Below are positions 1-12,221 of a DNA stretch of 64,000 nt, in pieces. The stretch is taken from the NCBI GenBank assembly GCA_035222895.1, contig JAVYIG010000096.1:62001-126000 (forward strand). The letters are read 5' to 3'. Made by a program: the position numbers and the translations under genes. Within the stretch, counting starts at the first letter, position 1, and the number at the start of each line of letters is the position of its first letter. This stretch comes from Strongylocentrotus droebachiensis. Its lineage: Eukaryota; Echinodermata; Echinoidea; Camarodonta; Strongylocentrotidae. The notes under the pieces are model-generated. The model did not search any database. It was not told the DNA's origin and was given only the letters and a program-made list of their open reading frames with translations.

Positions 1-787
1 TACTCAAATTTTGCTCTGCTCTGTTTCTCTTGTGTTTCTACATCTGTTAAAAGCAATTTTGGAGTGGACTTGGCCTTTAAGCCACACCCACAAACTGGCA
101 GATCTAGGCTCTGCTCAGGGCTGGGGCACTCATTCCAGCATGGGTAAACTAGAATATCTGTGGTTCTAGTAGGTAATGGGTTCAAATTAAGGCCAATTAA
201 GCACTCTGTTAGCAGAAGTCAGACAAGAAAATTAAATATGCTGCAATGTGTGAACACTACTGGAAGCTCACTAGATTTTTCTTATGTGTGAATAGCCCCA
301 TTGTGGATCAGGATTGTGTCATCAGCCCCCTTTCTTTGTGAGACAACCATTAAACGATTGATATGGCCCTGTGGTGATGCTATTTTTATCAATCTTGTGA
401 AGCTTTAGGTACATAGCCCAAAGCTCTTCCTCTGGAATTCAAGGCACAATTAAACCATAACAATGGTTTAGACACAAGGCTAGGGATGCATGGAGGTACA
501 GTACATGCCACCAAATCAAATGACAAACAATTAAAATAATAAGGAACAGATGATAAAGAAACAAGAAAGAGAGGGGAATGATCCCTCAAACACCCTTCCC
601 CTTCACGGTTAATACTTCAAATCATCGGGCTTTCGCGTCGTCCGGTCGGGGGGTCACATTACACAACCTTTCGTGAAACAAAAGCTGAAGATGACCTTTT
701 GTAGATTTGCAGATATAGGGTTTTCACAAAGTACTGGGTAAAGTGGACCAGACCGTGGGAAGATGAGATGGGTTTATTTCACAAACA
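1..787. other. Window start, no gene seen
   Basis: No splice-linked coding or element ends recognised. A CpG-bearing stretch near 620-650 (ctttcgcgtcgtccggtcgg) is short and isolated. Confidence 0.5.
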
Positions 788-1304
788 TTAAAGGTAATAC
801 AAAGTTTTGGTATGGGGTCATGAATTTGGTTCAAATGAACATATTGGAAGCATATACGATCCTACAATATTCAGTGATCCTTGTCGCGGTTGAAATCGAG
901 TCTAAAGTTACGAAATTATAAATAATAAACTCTTTATGTTGTATACAGTGTAGCTCCCTCTCAAGGTCAAGATATTAATTTAGCTATGAAACAATGTTTC
1001 TTGACTAAAATCAACCAATTAGCTATTCCCGTTTGGAAATTATATATCACAACTACATATTCTGAGATTTTCATGGTCGCAGCTACCACTGTACGGCCAT
1101 AGGCGCTATTTGAAAATTATCAAAATTTACCGGGAGCACCAGTAAATTTTTATATTTATTTTTTCTCAAAAACAGAAGTGTTTTAGGGGCCAATTTTTTT
1201 AGTGCATATAATACATCCACAGGGGCATTCAAACATAACAAAATTGTAAAGATTCACTATCCACCCAATTTTCAAAATTTCCCAAAACTTTGTATTACCT
1301 TTAA
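788..1304 (+). mobile_element. TTAA-flanked 0.5-kb element, copy 1
   Basis: TTAAAGGTAATACAAAGTTT at the left is the inverse of AAACTTTGTATTACCTTTAA at the right. It is 517 bp without a frame and matches 60538-61048 over its whole length. TTAA at both edges may be a target duplication. Confidence 0.9.
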
Positions 1305-1400
1305 TGCTGGTATTTCATAAATAAAGATGATGTTTTTACAAACGGGCGGGTCACACAACCATCAGACCCGACGCGATTCAATGATTTCAAGTAAACCCCC

Positions 1401-1545
1401 GGACCCGTTTCACAAAGCATTTTTTCAATGACAATGACAAAAATCAGTGACAAATCTGCTGATAACCAATCAGAAGCAAAGATTTCAGTAGCTTATAACA
1501 AAAACTGTCATTTGTCACTGATGACAAGTTTTGTGAAACACCCTC
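1401..1545. mobile_element. GTTTCA-family MITE, copy 1
   Basis: Starts ggacccgtttcacaaag and ends acaagttttgtgaaacaccc. The interior has aaccaatcagaagcaaagat and gatttcagtagcttataaca, shared with the other copies. Confidence 0.85.
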
Positions 1546-1593
1546 CAGGCCTACATCATGGATAAATTCTCTATTTCATCCGTCTACAAGATG

Positions 1594-1618
1594 AATTGAA
1601 TTGAATTGAATTGAATTC
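1594..1618 (+). repeat. (TTGAA)n microsatellite
   Basis: Five or so GAATT units. The same motif ends the LINE fragment at 51470, so this may be the tail of a lost LINE copy. Confidence 0.6.
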
Positions 1619-1920
1619 ATTGATTTTCTGTCTTTATAACAGAAAACTTCTTTTTCTGATGGTTTAAGCACGTACAGCAAAGGCTATGACACATTGATCA
1701 GAATAATAGATAACAAAGAATAATTGAATCTCTTATCGATCCAAATGCCGCAATACAAAGTCTCTTGATTTATAAACCAGATATTGAGAATATCAGTGGA
1801 ATCAATTAGTAAGGAGACTTTGCAACAAATAAATGAATAAAAACATTTGTAAATGAGAAGAAAAGAGAACCCTTTTTCATTGTGTTAATGGGTATTTTCC
1901 CAGCACCTGATTAAAATCTA

Positions 1921-2067
1921 GGCCGTTTCATAAAACTTGTTATCAATGACAAAAGTTAGATTTCTATGACAAATTTGTTCTCAGCCAATCAGATTCCATG
2001 ATTTCAGTAGCTTATAACAGTAGCGTGTAACTTGTTATTGATATCAAGTTTTATGAAACAGGGACCT
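1921..2067. mobile_element. GTTTCA-family MITE, copy 2
   Basis: ggccgtttcataaaacttgt to caagttttatgaaacaggga, with ctcagccaatcagattccat inside. Nearly the same interior as the copy at 17435. Confidence 0.88.
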
Positions 2068-4000
2068 GCAATGTGACGAAAAATTATGTTTTTTGCTTGT
2101 AGTGTAAACGCTCCTAAAGATGCAATCTAGTCTTTAGAGGGGCTTCCCCTTTTTGTGTCTGCATAAGCTCAGTAATCTAATTGTATCTGCAGAAGCCTTA
2201 TGGTGTACAGATAATCTGAAGGCTCTTGCATGGTCTTTGTGCATTGTGTAAATTGTCTAAAGTAGAACTAGAAGGGTGATATAAAAACTAATTCTTCCTT
2301 TTTGGGGGTGGTGTGGGCTTTGTTTTGGAGGATGTATGTTTACTGAATAAATTGGATTGATAATAAGAGTTAGGGGCACTAATCTGCCCTGAAAATATTT
2401 TTTAAAATAGCCAAAATGTTTAACATTTTAACAAAACTATTAGGAAAAGAGGACTGCCTTGGTCAATTAATCAATATCTCTAACTCTCTATTTCTCTCTC
2501 TCTCTCTCTCTCCTCTCTCTCTTTCTCTCTCTTTCTCTCTCTCTCTCTCTATCTATCTATCTCTCTTCTTGTCTTTTTTATACCATGCTCCCATGTAAAT
2601 AGTAAGCAAGATCATTTGCGTCACCCCTCCCCCCCCCCCCACCCCCTCCCCCTCCATTTCTTCACACCAGCATGTAAGTTGCTAAACAAATTCCATGCCC
2701 TGTTATTGTTACTTACATGTAAAGTTGAACAGTATATACAAACATTTACTAAACACTCAGTGCTAAAATACAAGCTACATGTAAATATAAATTTGCTCTC
2801 CCCATCTCAGACTGAGGCGGATTGTGGTACATTGATCTATTTGCATTCCAGAGAGGGGAATATAGGAAAGAAGCCCTGCCAATATTTGGCTAACTGTTGA
2901 GAATTTAGTCAACTTACAAACAACACATATCCACTGTAATATCTCCTTGATACTGTTCCCTGGTAAATTAAGGATTAAAAAAAAATCAAGGGCTAGTTTT
3001 AAGCAAAGAAGTCCTGGTCATGTTCCAAGAAAATGATACAGACCCTAAGCATCTGTTCTCAACAAAATCTTACTATTCACATTTCTTTTCTTTTCTTTTG
3101 TTGTTTTAATGGACACTAGGATGTACATTTGTAAAGACATGTATCTGTACGTAAGTGTGTAAAAAGAAGTTTACCTAACCTTTGAAAAGGCTAGAATTTG
3201 TCAGCTTAAAGCTAGACGAGCATTATCTCATGTCATCAAACAAAGACATGGCCCATTTACACATTGCAAATAAACCTTTACAAAAACTGCATTTTATTTT
3301 AAATGCTATTTAAACGACAGGAAAAAATCAGTGAAATTTCTGCAGGCGTTTCAAAACCTTGAGAGGTGGGTTTTGCTTAGCACTATCGAAGAAACATTGA
3401 TATGTAAGAAAATGGATGAGTTTTGCTTGCTCTATCTCTCGAGTCTCGACAGACAAACTGTACGAGACAGTTTTTGTCACCCTACAATTCCAGGTTTTTC
3501 TGAGCTTTCTTCAATAGTCACTAGCTGCATTTACAGCACAAGCAAAAAAACATCGATTTTTCTCACATTCCAGTGAGTTTTGTCGATAGAGTTGCATGAT
3601 AATTGGGTTTTACCAGTAGTATTAATGGTTATTCCAAACATTCCATGATCTTTCAAAATGTTGTCGGGGCTGTGTAAATAAGCCCACATTTTAAATCTTG
3701 CTCTCACTTAATTGTTTGCACCTGTGTATTAGGAATACAACAGTTCTGCAACAAGTATTTGTCCATAGGCTTTACAGCTGAAGTGTCCTGAGGACTGTAT
3801 AAATATAAACTTATTCTTAGGTAGGGTAGCTGTAGGGTAGCTATGATACACCCTTGAAGGAAGATTGAGGGGCGTCAGTTTCTATGTGCAGAAGGCCACA
3901 ATTCGCTGACTCCAGACTTGGTGGAAGCACCATTAATGGGTGTAACAGTCTCACATACAGCAACCCCATCTCCTTGATAACACCGAGCACCCAATACTCT
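2068..4000. other. Non-coding stretch with a CT tract
   Basis: A CT/CTAT microsatellite at 2491-2570 and a poly-C run at about 2628-2640 are the only clear features. 3865-3960 belongs to a dispersed repeat with an inverse copy at about 27680-27765 (cttggtggaa, ttcgctga, gaaggccaca). Confidence 0.55.
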
Positions 4001-4001
4001 A

Positions 4002-4885
4002 CAGTGCGTCCCAGAAAAAACGAAACCGAGAAGTATCGATGTTCTATCATAACTTAATCACAACTATAATTAATGAATGATACATATTTGGAAAGCTTAG
4101 AGTCTCCCCTTTCATGTGATGCTACTCAGGTGATGCATATTTCACGCATGAGTGATTAAAAGCAATTTGAAGGAATGAAAGTAACCAAAAAGACATTTGG
4201 CGGGCGGTATCTGAATTTCGAAGAAAAATTCACATTTCTAGAAAGTTGAGTTTCTGCCCTTTCATATGACACCTCAATCAGGAAAAATGAGCGAGGAATA
4301 ACAAAGTTCTGTTTGTTTAAAGTAGTGCTTGCATTTCCATAATTTTATTAAACGAATTCGTTTTCACTGGCTGCCTGCCGTATCAATAAACGAAATTAAC
4401 AAAAGACTTAACTCCGTTTCGTTGACAATCAGCCGTAGACGAGAGTCTTCATGCATGGCTGATTGTCAACGAAACGGAGTTGAGTCTTTTGTCAAATCTG
4501 CTTTTTGCTACGGCAGGCACCCAGTGAAAACGAATTCGTTTGTTAAAATTAAGAAAATGTAAGGGCTACTTTAAACAAACAGAACTTTGTTATTCCTCGA
4601 TCATTTTTCCTGTTTGAGGTGTCATATGATAGGGCAGAAACTCAACTTTCTAGAAATGTTAATTTTTCTTCGAAATTCAGATACCGCCCGCCAAATGTCT
4701 TTTTGTTTTCCTTCCTTCAAATTGCTCTTAATCACTCATGCGTTACATATGCATCATCTTAGTAGCATCAACTGAAAGAGGAGACTCCAAGCTTTCTAAA
4801 TATGTATCATTCATTAATTATGGTTGTGATTAAGTTATGATAAAACATCAATACTTCTCGGTTTCGTTTTTTCTGGGACGCACTG
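4002..4885. mobile_element. Long palindromic Tc1/mariner-type fold-back element
   Basis: Bounded by TA, with ends CAGTGCGTCCCAGAAAAAAC and its exact inverse. The arms pair along almost the whole 884 bp. Examples are ggcgggcggtatctgaattt against aaattcagataccgcccgcc, and gacaatcagcc against ggctgattgtc near the centre at 4440. CAGTGCGTCCCA termini are typical of mariner-like elements. No transposase is present. Confidence 0.88.
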
Positions 4886-4995
4886 TATATACAAGCATAC
4901 AGAAATATACCACACACAAAAAAACATTAAATAATACATTACACACTCAACTAAAAGAAAACTGAAAGAACAAAAAAAAGGAAACTTAGAAAGAA

Positions 4996-5215
4996 ACAGA
5001 GAAAGAGAGAGAGAGGGTGAGAGAGAGAGAGAGGTGAGAGAAAGAGAGAGAGGGTGAGACAGAGACAGAGACAGAGAGAGAGGGGGGGTGAATGCTTCTG
5101 AAGCCTTATAAATCGAGCCTGGTATACTATTACTAAAAGGTAGAAGAGCTAATGATGCGCTCAAAGTGTTACTTTTCATGCAGTAATTAGCGGTTCCCAC
5201 GAGCCATGTGAGAGA
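4996..5215. repeat. GA tract followed by a 125-bp dispersed repeat
   Basis: A GA microsatellite (4996-5087) abuts 5088-5212, which recurs at 10742-10866 next to another GA tract. Shared words are atgcttctgaagcct, gagctaat.atgcgctcaa and gtaattagcggtt. Unit plus GA tract seem to travel together. Confidence 0.8.
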
Positions 5216-6265
5216 GAAAGGGGGAGGGTAAGTGCAAGAGGAATGAACAGCTTTATGATATTTTTTCTGATTATTTCCCACACTATGCGCCTTATCATGC
5301 AGTGCACATGGACAATCATGTCAATGGAAGGTTGTTGTCAGTATCTAGGTAACGAGACTCATCGTATGTTGACTTGGTGACTGCCACAAGTCAATTATTA
5401 ACTTTGTAATTTCCGACCTTTGGAATCTATTCTGACAGCTTCAAGTATTGGCGGCGAATTTCGGGTGAGCACTTCCAACATCCCCCCCCCCCCACACACA
5501 CACACACCACACACACCTCCACCCAACACACAAACATATGCCCCAAAGTTTGTTGAGATTTTGACAACCTTTTCCCCTCTGTTTTCAAGGTGATGACCTA
5601 TTTGGGGAGGGGAGGGGGGGGGGGGGGGGGGGGGGGTCATCATATTGTGCCCCTTCTTCAACAAAATGCTGGAAGTGCCCCTGGTTCAAATCATAGAAAA
5701 TATCACTTCATTTGTGTCTGTGATCTATGGCTGTTAAGAACAGCTATGCATTGGTATATACTTTGACTCAACAAAATAGAGTTGTCACTTAAACTTGCTA
5801 CCCGTAGCTCAACTTATATTAAGGGGGCATGGGGCACAAGCCTCCCTTTATCGAATGGCACAAAATAGGAAAATTAAGGGATAAAGGAGAGGGGAATGTG
5901 ATGTGAAAAAAATATATAATACCCTCCCACACTCATCTTTTGCTGGCCTGGCTCTCTCTCTCTCTCTTATTAACACTCAATGTAAAAGGACAGTGCCCTG
6001 CTTACACAGAACACCGGCACCCCATTAATAGCTGATATTTTTACAAATGATATCGTTTGCAGACCTGCGTATCATGTATTGTATTCTGCAGAATATTGGA
6101 AGCGTCGTAGGTCGATTGTGCACTTGTGCATTATGATTCATGAATTTATACAATGCATGTTATGAATATTCTTTGAAAATGTAGGACAGGATGAAATTGA
6201 TATGTGAAGAATAGGTCCATAGGGAATAGTTCAATTAAATCAGTTTTGTAACTCACCTCATCCCC

Positions 6266-6269
<4 letters not shown>
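5216..6269. other. Non-coding stretch with poly-C and poly-G runs
   Basis: CA/C-rich text at 5480-5530 and a G run at about 5601-5636. No coding or element is recognised elsewhere. Confidence 0.5.
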
Positions 6270-6346
<77 letters not shown>

Positions 6347-6643
6347 AATACATTTATATATCTTTATCTCTCTCTGGTTCTCTATATCTCTCTTTCTCTC
6401 CTCTCTCTTTCTCTCCTTCTCCTCTCTCTCTCTCTCTCCTCTCTTTCTGTCTCTCTTTCTCCCCCTCTTTCTCTCTCTTTGTCTTTATATATCTTTATCT
6501 ATCTCCCTCTTCTCTCTATCTCTCTCTCCTCTCTATCTCTCTTTGTCTCTCTATATATCTCTTTCTTTCTCTCCTCTCTATCTCTATTTTCTCTCTTCTC
6601 TAATCTCTATCTATCTGTGTACAGTGTATCTCTAACTTTCTTC

Positions 6644-6694
<51 letters not shown>

Positions 6695-6728
6695 CCTCCC
6701 TCCTTCTTTATTCTCTCTATTATACCTT
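6270..6728. repeat. Long CT microsatellite
   Basis: Pure CT for about 75 bp from 6270, then 380 bp of interrupted CT, CTAT and CCTT text with a C run near 6645. Confidence 0.95.
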
Positions 6729-7635
6729 TTTGATTCTTTATTGTCAATTGTCAACAAGAGCTAACATAAATCTGCACTTCTTTTGATACCCAAACTATAA
6801 ATATTTCTATTTCGGATGCCTCCTTTCAAAACTCGATTATACCAATCAGTCATGGTCGTTGGAGCTTGCCTATGCAATATAAAAGCTTATAATAGTAAAA
6901 TCAACAAAACAAATCTATTTTGACCTTGTACATTCACTCATTGGTGACTGCTACCATGGCAATGACCTTAAACAAAAACCAATTCAAATATAGTTGGGCA
7001 ACCTGTTACACTGTGTATGAAATTCAATTTGTGAAAACTTGTTGAAGACCGACGCAGGTAGTACACAGAAGAGCTTACGATAACTAACCGTCCTTTGCTT
7101 TCAATCATAAAAGGGTCATCAAATTTTAGTTTGCATTCCAAATCATTTTTTTTCAAATTCCCACATGCACAGTTTAAACTGCAAAGATATTTTGATGTCA
7201 ATCGTCAGATTGACTAGTAATTGTATGTTGCTACATGTATCGAAAGTAGAATTGGACATTGTATTCAAATTAGAATTTCAATATTGCTAACTTTCTTGTT
7301 TTTTGGGTTCAATTCTATTCCAACTTTTCATCAGTTTGCTTCTCAGATTTGTCCTGCTTTCCCCAAGGGTATAGTTTACTACAAGACTGGACAATCCCTT
7401 TAAGGGATAATCTAGCTGCATCCATGCCCTTTGTAAAGGGTTGAAGGATTAAAATGGCCGATGAGTGAAGAGATCTCTGTCAATAAAAGAGATTAATGAA
7501 AATACTTTGTCCAACATCGATTGTTTTCTCCTCCTTCAAGGTGCCAAGTGTTATCCTACACTTACAGAGTATGCGAGTTACTGATATATATGGACTTCAA
7601 CAAGTACACTGTGCTGAAGAGATGCTAGTATTGCT
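6729..7635. other. Non-coding stretch
   Basis: No features that I can support. Confidence 0.5.
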
Positions 7636-8602
7636 CAGGGTTGTTGATTTTTTTGATTTAAATCGGATTTTTATGATTTAAATCAGATTTTTTTGATTTT
7701 TTTCCAACGAAAAATAATGGTCACACTTAACAAGTTTTAGACTATATTTAAACTGTTTTACACCAATAATAGTGGTCAAGTAGTCTTTTGAACATTGTGT
7801 ATTGTACTATTTGACACAATAATCCACTTATATACAGGTAATTTTTTTTTTTTTTTTTATTTATTTGCATTATAGAGAGGGACATTTTATGGAAGCCCAA
7901 GTAATGTTATGTATTATGTATACATTTAAACTCTTGAAATGTTTATATCAGTCTGTACGTTAACATCTAATTTGAATGTAATATTTAACCAGATTTGCAA
8001 TAGGCACTTCCTGATATGCTTGTAACAAAATACACATCTTATGTTTTCATTACAGTGTAACCTCAGTTCCAAATAAAACTTCAATAAATTTCGTTGCAAG
8101 ATGCAGGATAAGCACCACTGTCCACCACATCATTGATGTGCTGTTTTTTCAAACTATTACATGAACAAGCAAGCACAGCAGTTGTATTGCTGCATACAGT
8201 AACACTTGCCCAGCAACTTTCCCATTTTTAAATTCTTACTTATTAAGTATACATGTGTACTTTGAAATTGTGTAATTGAATGTATGGGTATTGATAAGAA
8301 AATACACAAGCATGCAAATATACATGTAATTCTTATCAAATGTACACATATGCCTTCAACTTAAGTAATTGAAAGAATGGGTATTAATAGTAACAAGAAG
8401 GAGGTACATACAAGTAGTTCAGCTGTTTGGTAAAAGTATCCAAGTTGTGGACTTTGAGCACCTTTGTAGATTTTATATATTATTTTATTGAAGATTTAAC
8501 AGTTTGGTGTACATACAGAGAGTTATTTATCATTACTTCGTTAGAAATCATGTCGATTTAAATCATGATTTAAATCGACATGATTTAAATCAAACAACCC
8601 TG
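7636..8602. mobile_element. CAGGGTTGTTTGATTTAAATC-type TIR element
   Basis: CAGGGTTGTTGATTT at the left and AAATCAAACAACCCTG at the right, with GATTTAAATC repeats just inside both ends. A CAGGG terminus is common in hAT elements, but I see no convincing 8-bp target duplication. The interior 0.9 kb has no coding. Confidence 0.7.
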
Positions 8603-9450
8603 GTATACTATTGCTACTGTACGTTATGCAAGTGTATTTAAAAGTTTTCACCATTTACTTGTAGAATATAAAATATTGATGGTTACAAATGTAACATAAG
8701 GGCAATTAAAATGGATAGTAATTTCTTGTCCATATTTTGTTTTTTATGAGGGGAGTCCATGTTGTTTGATTTTTTTTTTCTGAACATAAAAATGCTATTT
8801 GGGTCAATTTTCAACACAAATTTTGTAAAATTCCACTTCCACCGAAACTATTGCTGAAACTATTGCTTCATTTTTAGACGTGTGGTGAATGTTTACATTT
8901 ACTTCTAAAATACAAAGTATAACAAAGTAATAACTGAATAAATGTATTAGTAATTGGTGTTGGTACACTGTATAGGCCTACAATGGATACTAAACAATGA
9001 GAGGAAATATAAAATAGTCTGATCTATGTTTAGCAGAAATTTGAAATCTAATCACAGTACAATTTGAGGACAATTTTCTTCTGAGTGAATTCTATTGTTG
9101 GACAACAAATGATTTGTCTACATTTTTGTTGCCTCGATCACTTGATGTCATTTCCAACACTACAGGGCAAACAGTTACCAACAAGACAGAAAAATAACAT
9201 CTAAATAATATAGCATTATGACTTGAACGTTGAAGCTACTGAGAGAGAGGGGGAAATATGTTCCTTTAATATCTTCCCTCAATTTTTTTCTTTCTGTGCA
9301 TGTGTCGCTTGGAAACATATCTCGTTACAAGCGATCCCTGTCCCTGCACCCAGCCGCGTATCTCTGCCAGGCCAGCGGGACATGGCATTGGAGTTACAAA
9401 ACACTGCACTATCACATTACAACTTGTAAAATAGATTTACATTGAAAATG
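8603..9450. other. Non-coding stretch
   Basis: AT-rich, no recognised features. If the minus-strand exon at 9457 is real, this is its first intron. Confidence 0.45.
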
Positions 9451-9456
9451 CTTACC

Positions 9457-9830
9457 TGTCGGTTTCTCTCTCGATCTCGATTCCCCCAAAAGATTGTCAA
9501 ATCCAAATCGAACACTTTCTCGAGCTGTTATCTCCAACGGTATTCCTGTTGTGGTGGATGAAGAAGATTAATATGATTAATCCATTTATAATCTGATCCT
9601 GTAAGTGTAACCTGTCTGAAATGTTACAACTTGTCTTGAACGCGTTGAGGAGCGTAAGTCGACGAGTTCCCCTTCTTCCAAAAACGTCACACCAGTGTTC
9701 CGAACTCCGCCATGTGTAACTGTTGCTTGTCCAAAGTCTGCCTATCAAACGAAGAATGTAGTTACATCCTACGAATTGAAAGGGGTGTGAGATCAATAAA
9801 AAGAAAGACACAGGCCCAAATCAAGATCCA
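9457..9830 (-). other. Candidate non-coding first exon of a minus-strand gene
   Basis: On the minus strand ACCGACAG|GTAAGCATT at 9457/9456 is a full-consensus donor. The preceding 350 bp is less AT-rich than its surroundings and only has very short ATG frames (for example MAEFGTLV then a stop). It reads like a 5' UTR exon. I found no downstream exon to the left, so the gene is not named. Confidence 0.4.
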
Positions 9831-9839
9831 TGGAATTAG

Positions 9840-10075
9840 CTAACCTAAGATCAATAAATTGATTGAAGTTTTTCGCTACGCGGATCATGAAGCTTTGTAC
9901 TAGATACCTCCCACAACGTCGCACGCGGGACGCATTCACAAGAGTGTAAAACAAATTATGACGTCATTAACGATCGGCTTCACGTTTCTATGACGATGGG
10001 CCGGCGAAAAATGTTACTTTGATCCTACTTGAACTCTCCGGTACAAAGCTCAACCACAGGATCCGGGTTTCGTTT
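9840..10075 (-). promoter_or_regulatory. Candidate CpG-rich promoter
   Basis: CpG-dense DNA upstream of the candidate minus-strand exon, with a CRE-like TGACGTCA at 9960-9967 and cgcacgcgggacgc at about 9920. It is not bounded by inverted repeats, unlike the other CpG islands in this window. Confidence 0.4.
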
Positions 10076-10179
10076 TTTACTTTAAAAAAAACAGGGATTT
10101 CTTTTCTCTTGATGATTGTGATAAAAGGATAATAACTTGGAGAAGGGGTACTGGCATTAATTAGGAATGGGGATCGGAG

Positions 10180-10580
10180 GGTGAGAGTTGGTGGGGGTGG
10201 GGGGGGGGTGAATGAAAAAGTTCACCAATTAGAGGAGGGGTACATAAGAATTGAGTTTTGTTGTATCACCTTCTTCTTTCGCCATTCCTCCCCGGGAAAT
10301 AACCAGCCCAAATCGGGGGGGGGGGGGGCGACGCAAAGTTTATCACTACCGATGTCCATGATCACAAGTGTAGGATGGTGTATATTTTTGTTTCAAAAGA
10401 TGGACAGCGGGCATAATGATTTTGAATTGTGCATGGTACTCTCAAATCATGTCTTTATTCGTCTTATGATATTAGTATGGTGTTTTATTCTTATTATGCA
10501 CCTGTGCCTGTAGTTTAACTCGCTGCACCAAGGAAGGGGGGGGGGGAAGAGAAAGAGAGAAAGAGAGATAGGGGTAGAGG

Positions 10581-10613
<33 letters not shown>

Positions 10614-10740
10614 GAAGAGAAAGAAAGAGGGAGATAGTATTTAAGAGAAAGAGAGAGGAGGAGAGAAAGAAAGAGACAGAAAGAGGGGGAGAGAGAGAGT
10701 GGAAGAGAGAGAGACACACACACAGAAAGAGATGAGAGGA
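10180..10740. repeat. Poly-G runs and GA tract
   Basis: G runs at about 10194-10208 and 10315-10328, then a GA-rich tract at 10540-10740. Confidence 0.85.
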
Positions 10741-10741
10741 A

Positions 10742-10866
10742 AAATGGATGCTTCTGAAGCCTCATAAATCGAGCTTGGTATACTAAACTAAAAGGTTGAA
10801 GAGCTAATAATGCGCTCAAAGTGTTAGTTTTCATGCTGTAATTAGCGGTTACCTCAAGCCATGTGT
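10742..10866. repeat. 125-bp dispersed repeat, second copy
   Basis: Matches 5088-5212 in the same orientation, again directly next to a GA tract. Confidence 0.8.
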
Positions 10867-12183
10867 AAACAACTATTACACTGGTGTATCGTTTCTTTCT
10901 CGTAATATGAACAGCGCTCTAGATTAGATCAGGCCTGCTCTAGATAGTCTAGCCTACAGACACTAATTTATTTTTTATTTTTTAATGGGTTCTCTTAAAA
11001 AAAAAGAAAACAGGGAATCTAAATAATCTCTGGAAAACAAAAAACGAGTTGTTCATGATTCATTTATACATGCACTTTTTAAAACCAACGAAAATACGAA
11101 GCATTTCTTTTATGGAAAGCAAGAAGATGAGGGATTTTTTTGTTTTTATTCGTTAATTCGTTTGTTTATTCGCGCGTATTTCGTTGTAAGAAACGGCGCT
11201 AAGGAGAAAATGGATACATAAATAATTATGCATACAAATTTATAATCGTGTTCGCACATTGTGAACATGGTGAAAACATTACATTTTTGGGGAAATTTCT
11301 TGCTCTTCCAAGAAACTTCCAAGAAGAAAAAAATGCGTTTAAAAGGGGAAAATGTATGCCATATTAATAATCTATCTGTGCCATCATCATCGGATAAATG
11401 TATACCAGTGTAAAAGGGCTGCCAAAGAGCTAATGAAGATTGCAAATGTGTAATTTTGCAAAACGCATTAAGTTGCACAAAGTAATCCCTCCATCAATTA
11501 ATAGTTAATCATTGTTTTGTGCAAAATTGGAGGTGTGGCAATGGAGCGACCGCAACGAGTGGCAAAGAAAGCAAGCGAGGTTCTATACTGATGATAGGGC
11601 AGCAAAATGAAAGGGGGTGTCATAGACAGAAATGAACCGAAACCTGTGTATTGTATTTCGTCCCTTGAAAGGCTTCGCACTCAAGAGCTCCCTAAATATT
11701 GTCCCGTTGCCGGGGGGGGGGGGGGGGGGGGGGGCAGTTTGCAAACCCCAAATCCTCGTCGGTCGTTGTGCGTTAAATTTTCTCCACTATTATGCCTAGG
11801 GTTTATAATATGGAGGGGGGGGGGGGGTGGTGTCAAGACACTTCAAAAACATAAAGGCTTTTCTTTTGCCTTCGGAGTTAAAGGAAATATTCATCAAATA
11901 GCACTAACCATCATGAATATTTGTCCTCTATAATATTGCCGACAAAAGTCTCAGAAGATTTATGAACTAATTCTTGTCAAATAATTCTTCTAATGCTGTT
12001 TTAAATCAGCTGTCCGGACACACAACGTCTGTGTATACTTGTATACTATTTTGTGCCTGGTGTAGATAGTAAGGGGGTTGACTATGGCAAAGAACTCGTG
12101 TGGGTAGGTGAGAGGAGGCATGTGCCGCCCCCCCCCCCCTAAAAAAAAGTCGAATTGTGAAAAAGGGGGAGTAGAAAGAAAGG

Positions 12184-12221
<38 letters not shown>

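Noticed and set aside
4329-4562. 77-codon frame at the centre of the palindromic element
   Set aside because: It only reads the two arms of the fold-back and has no transposase motif.
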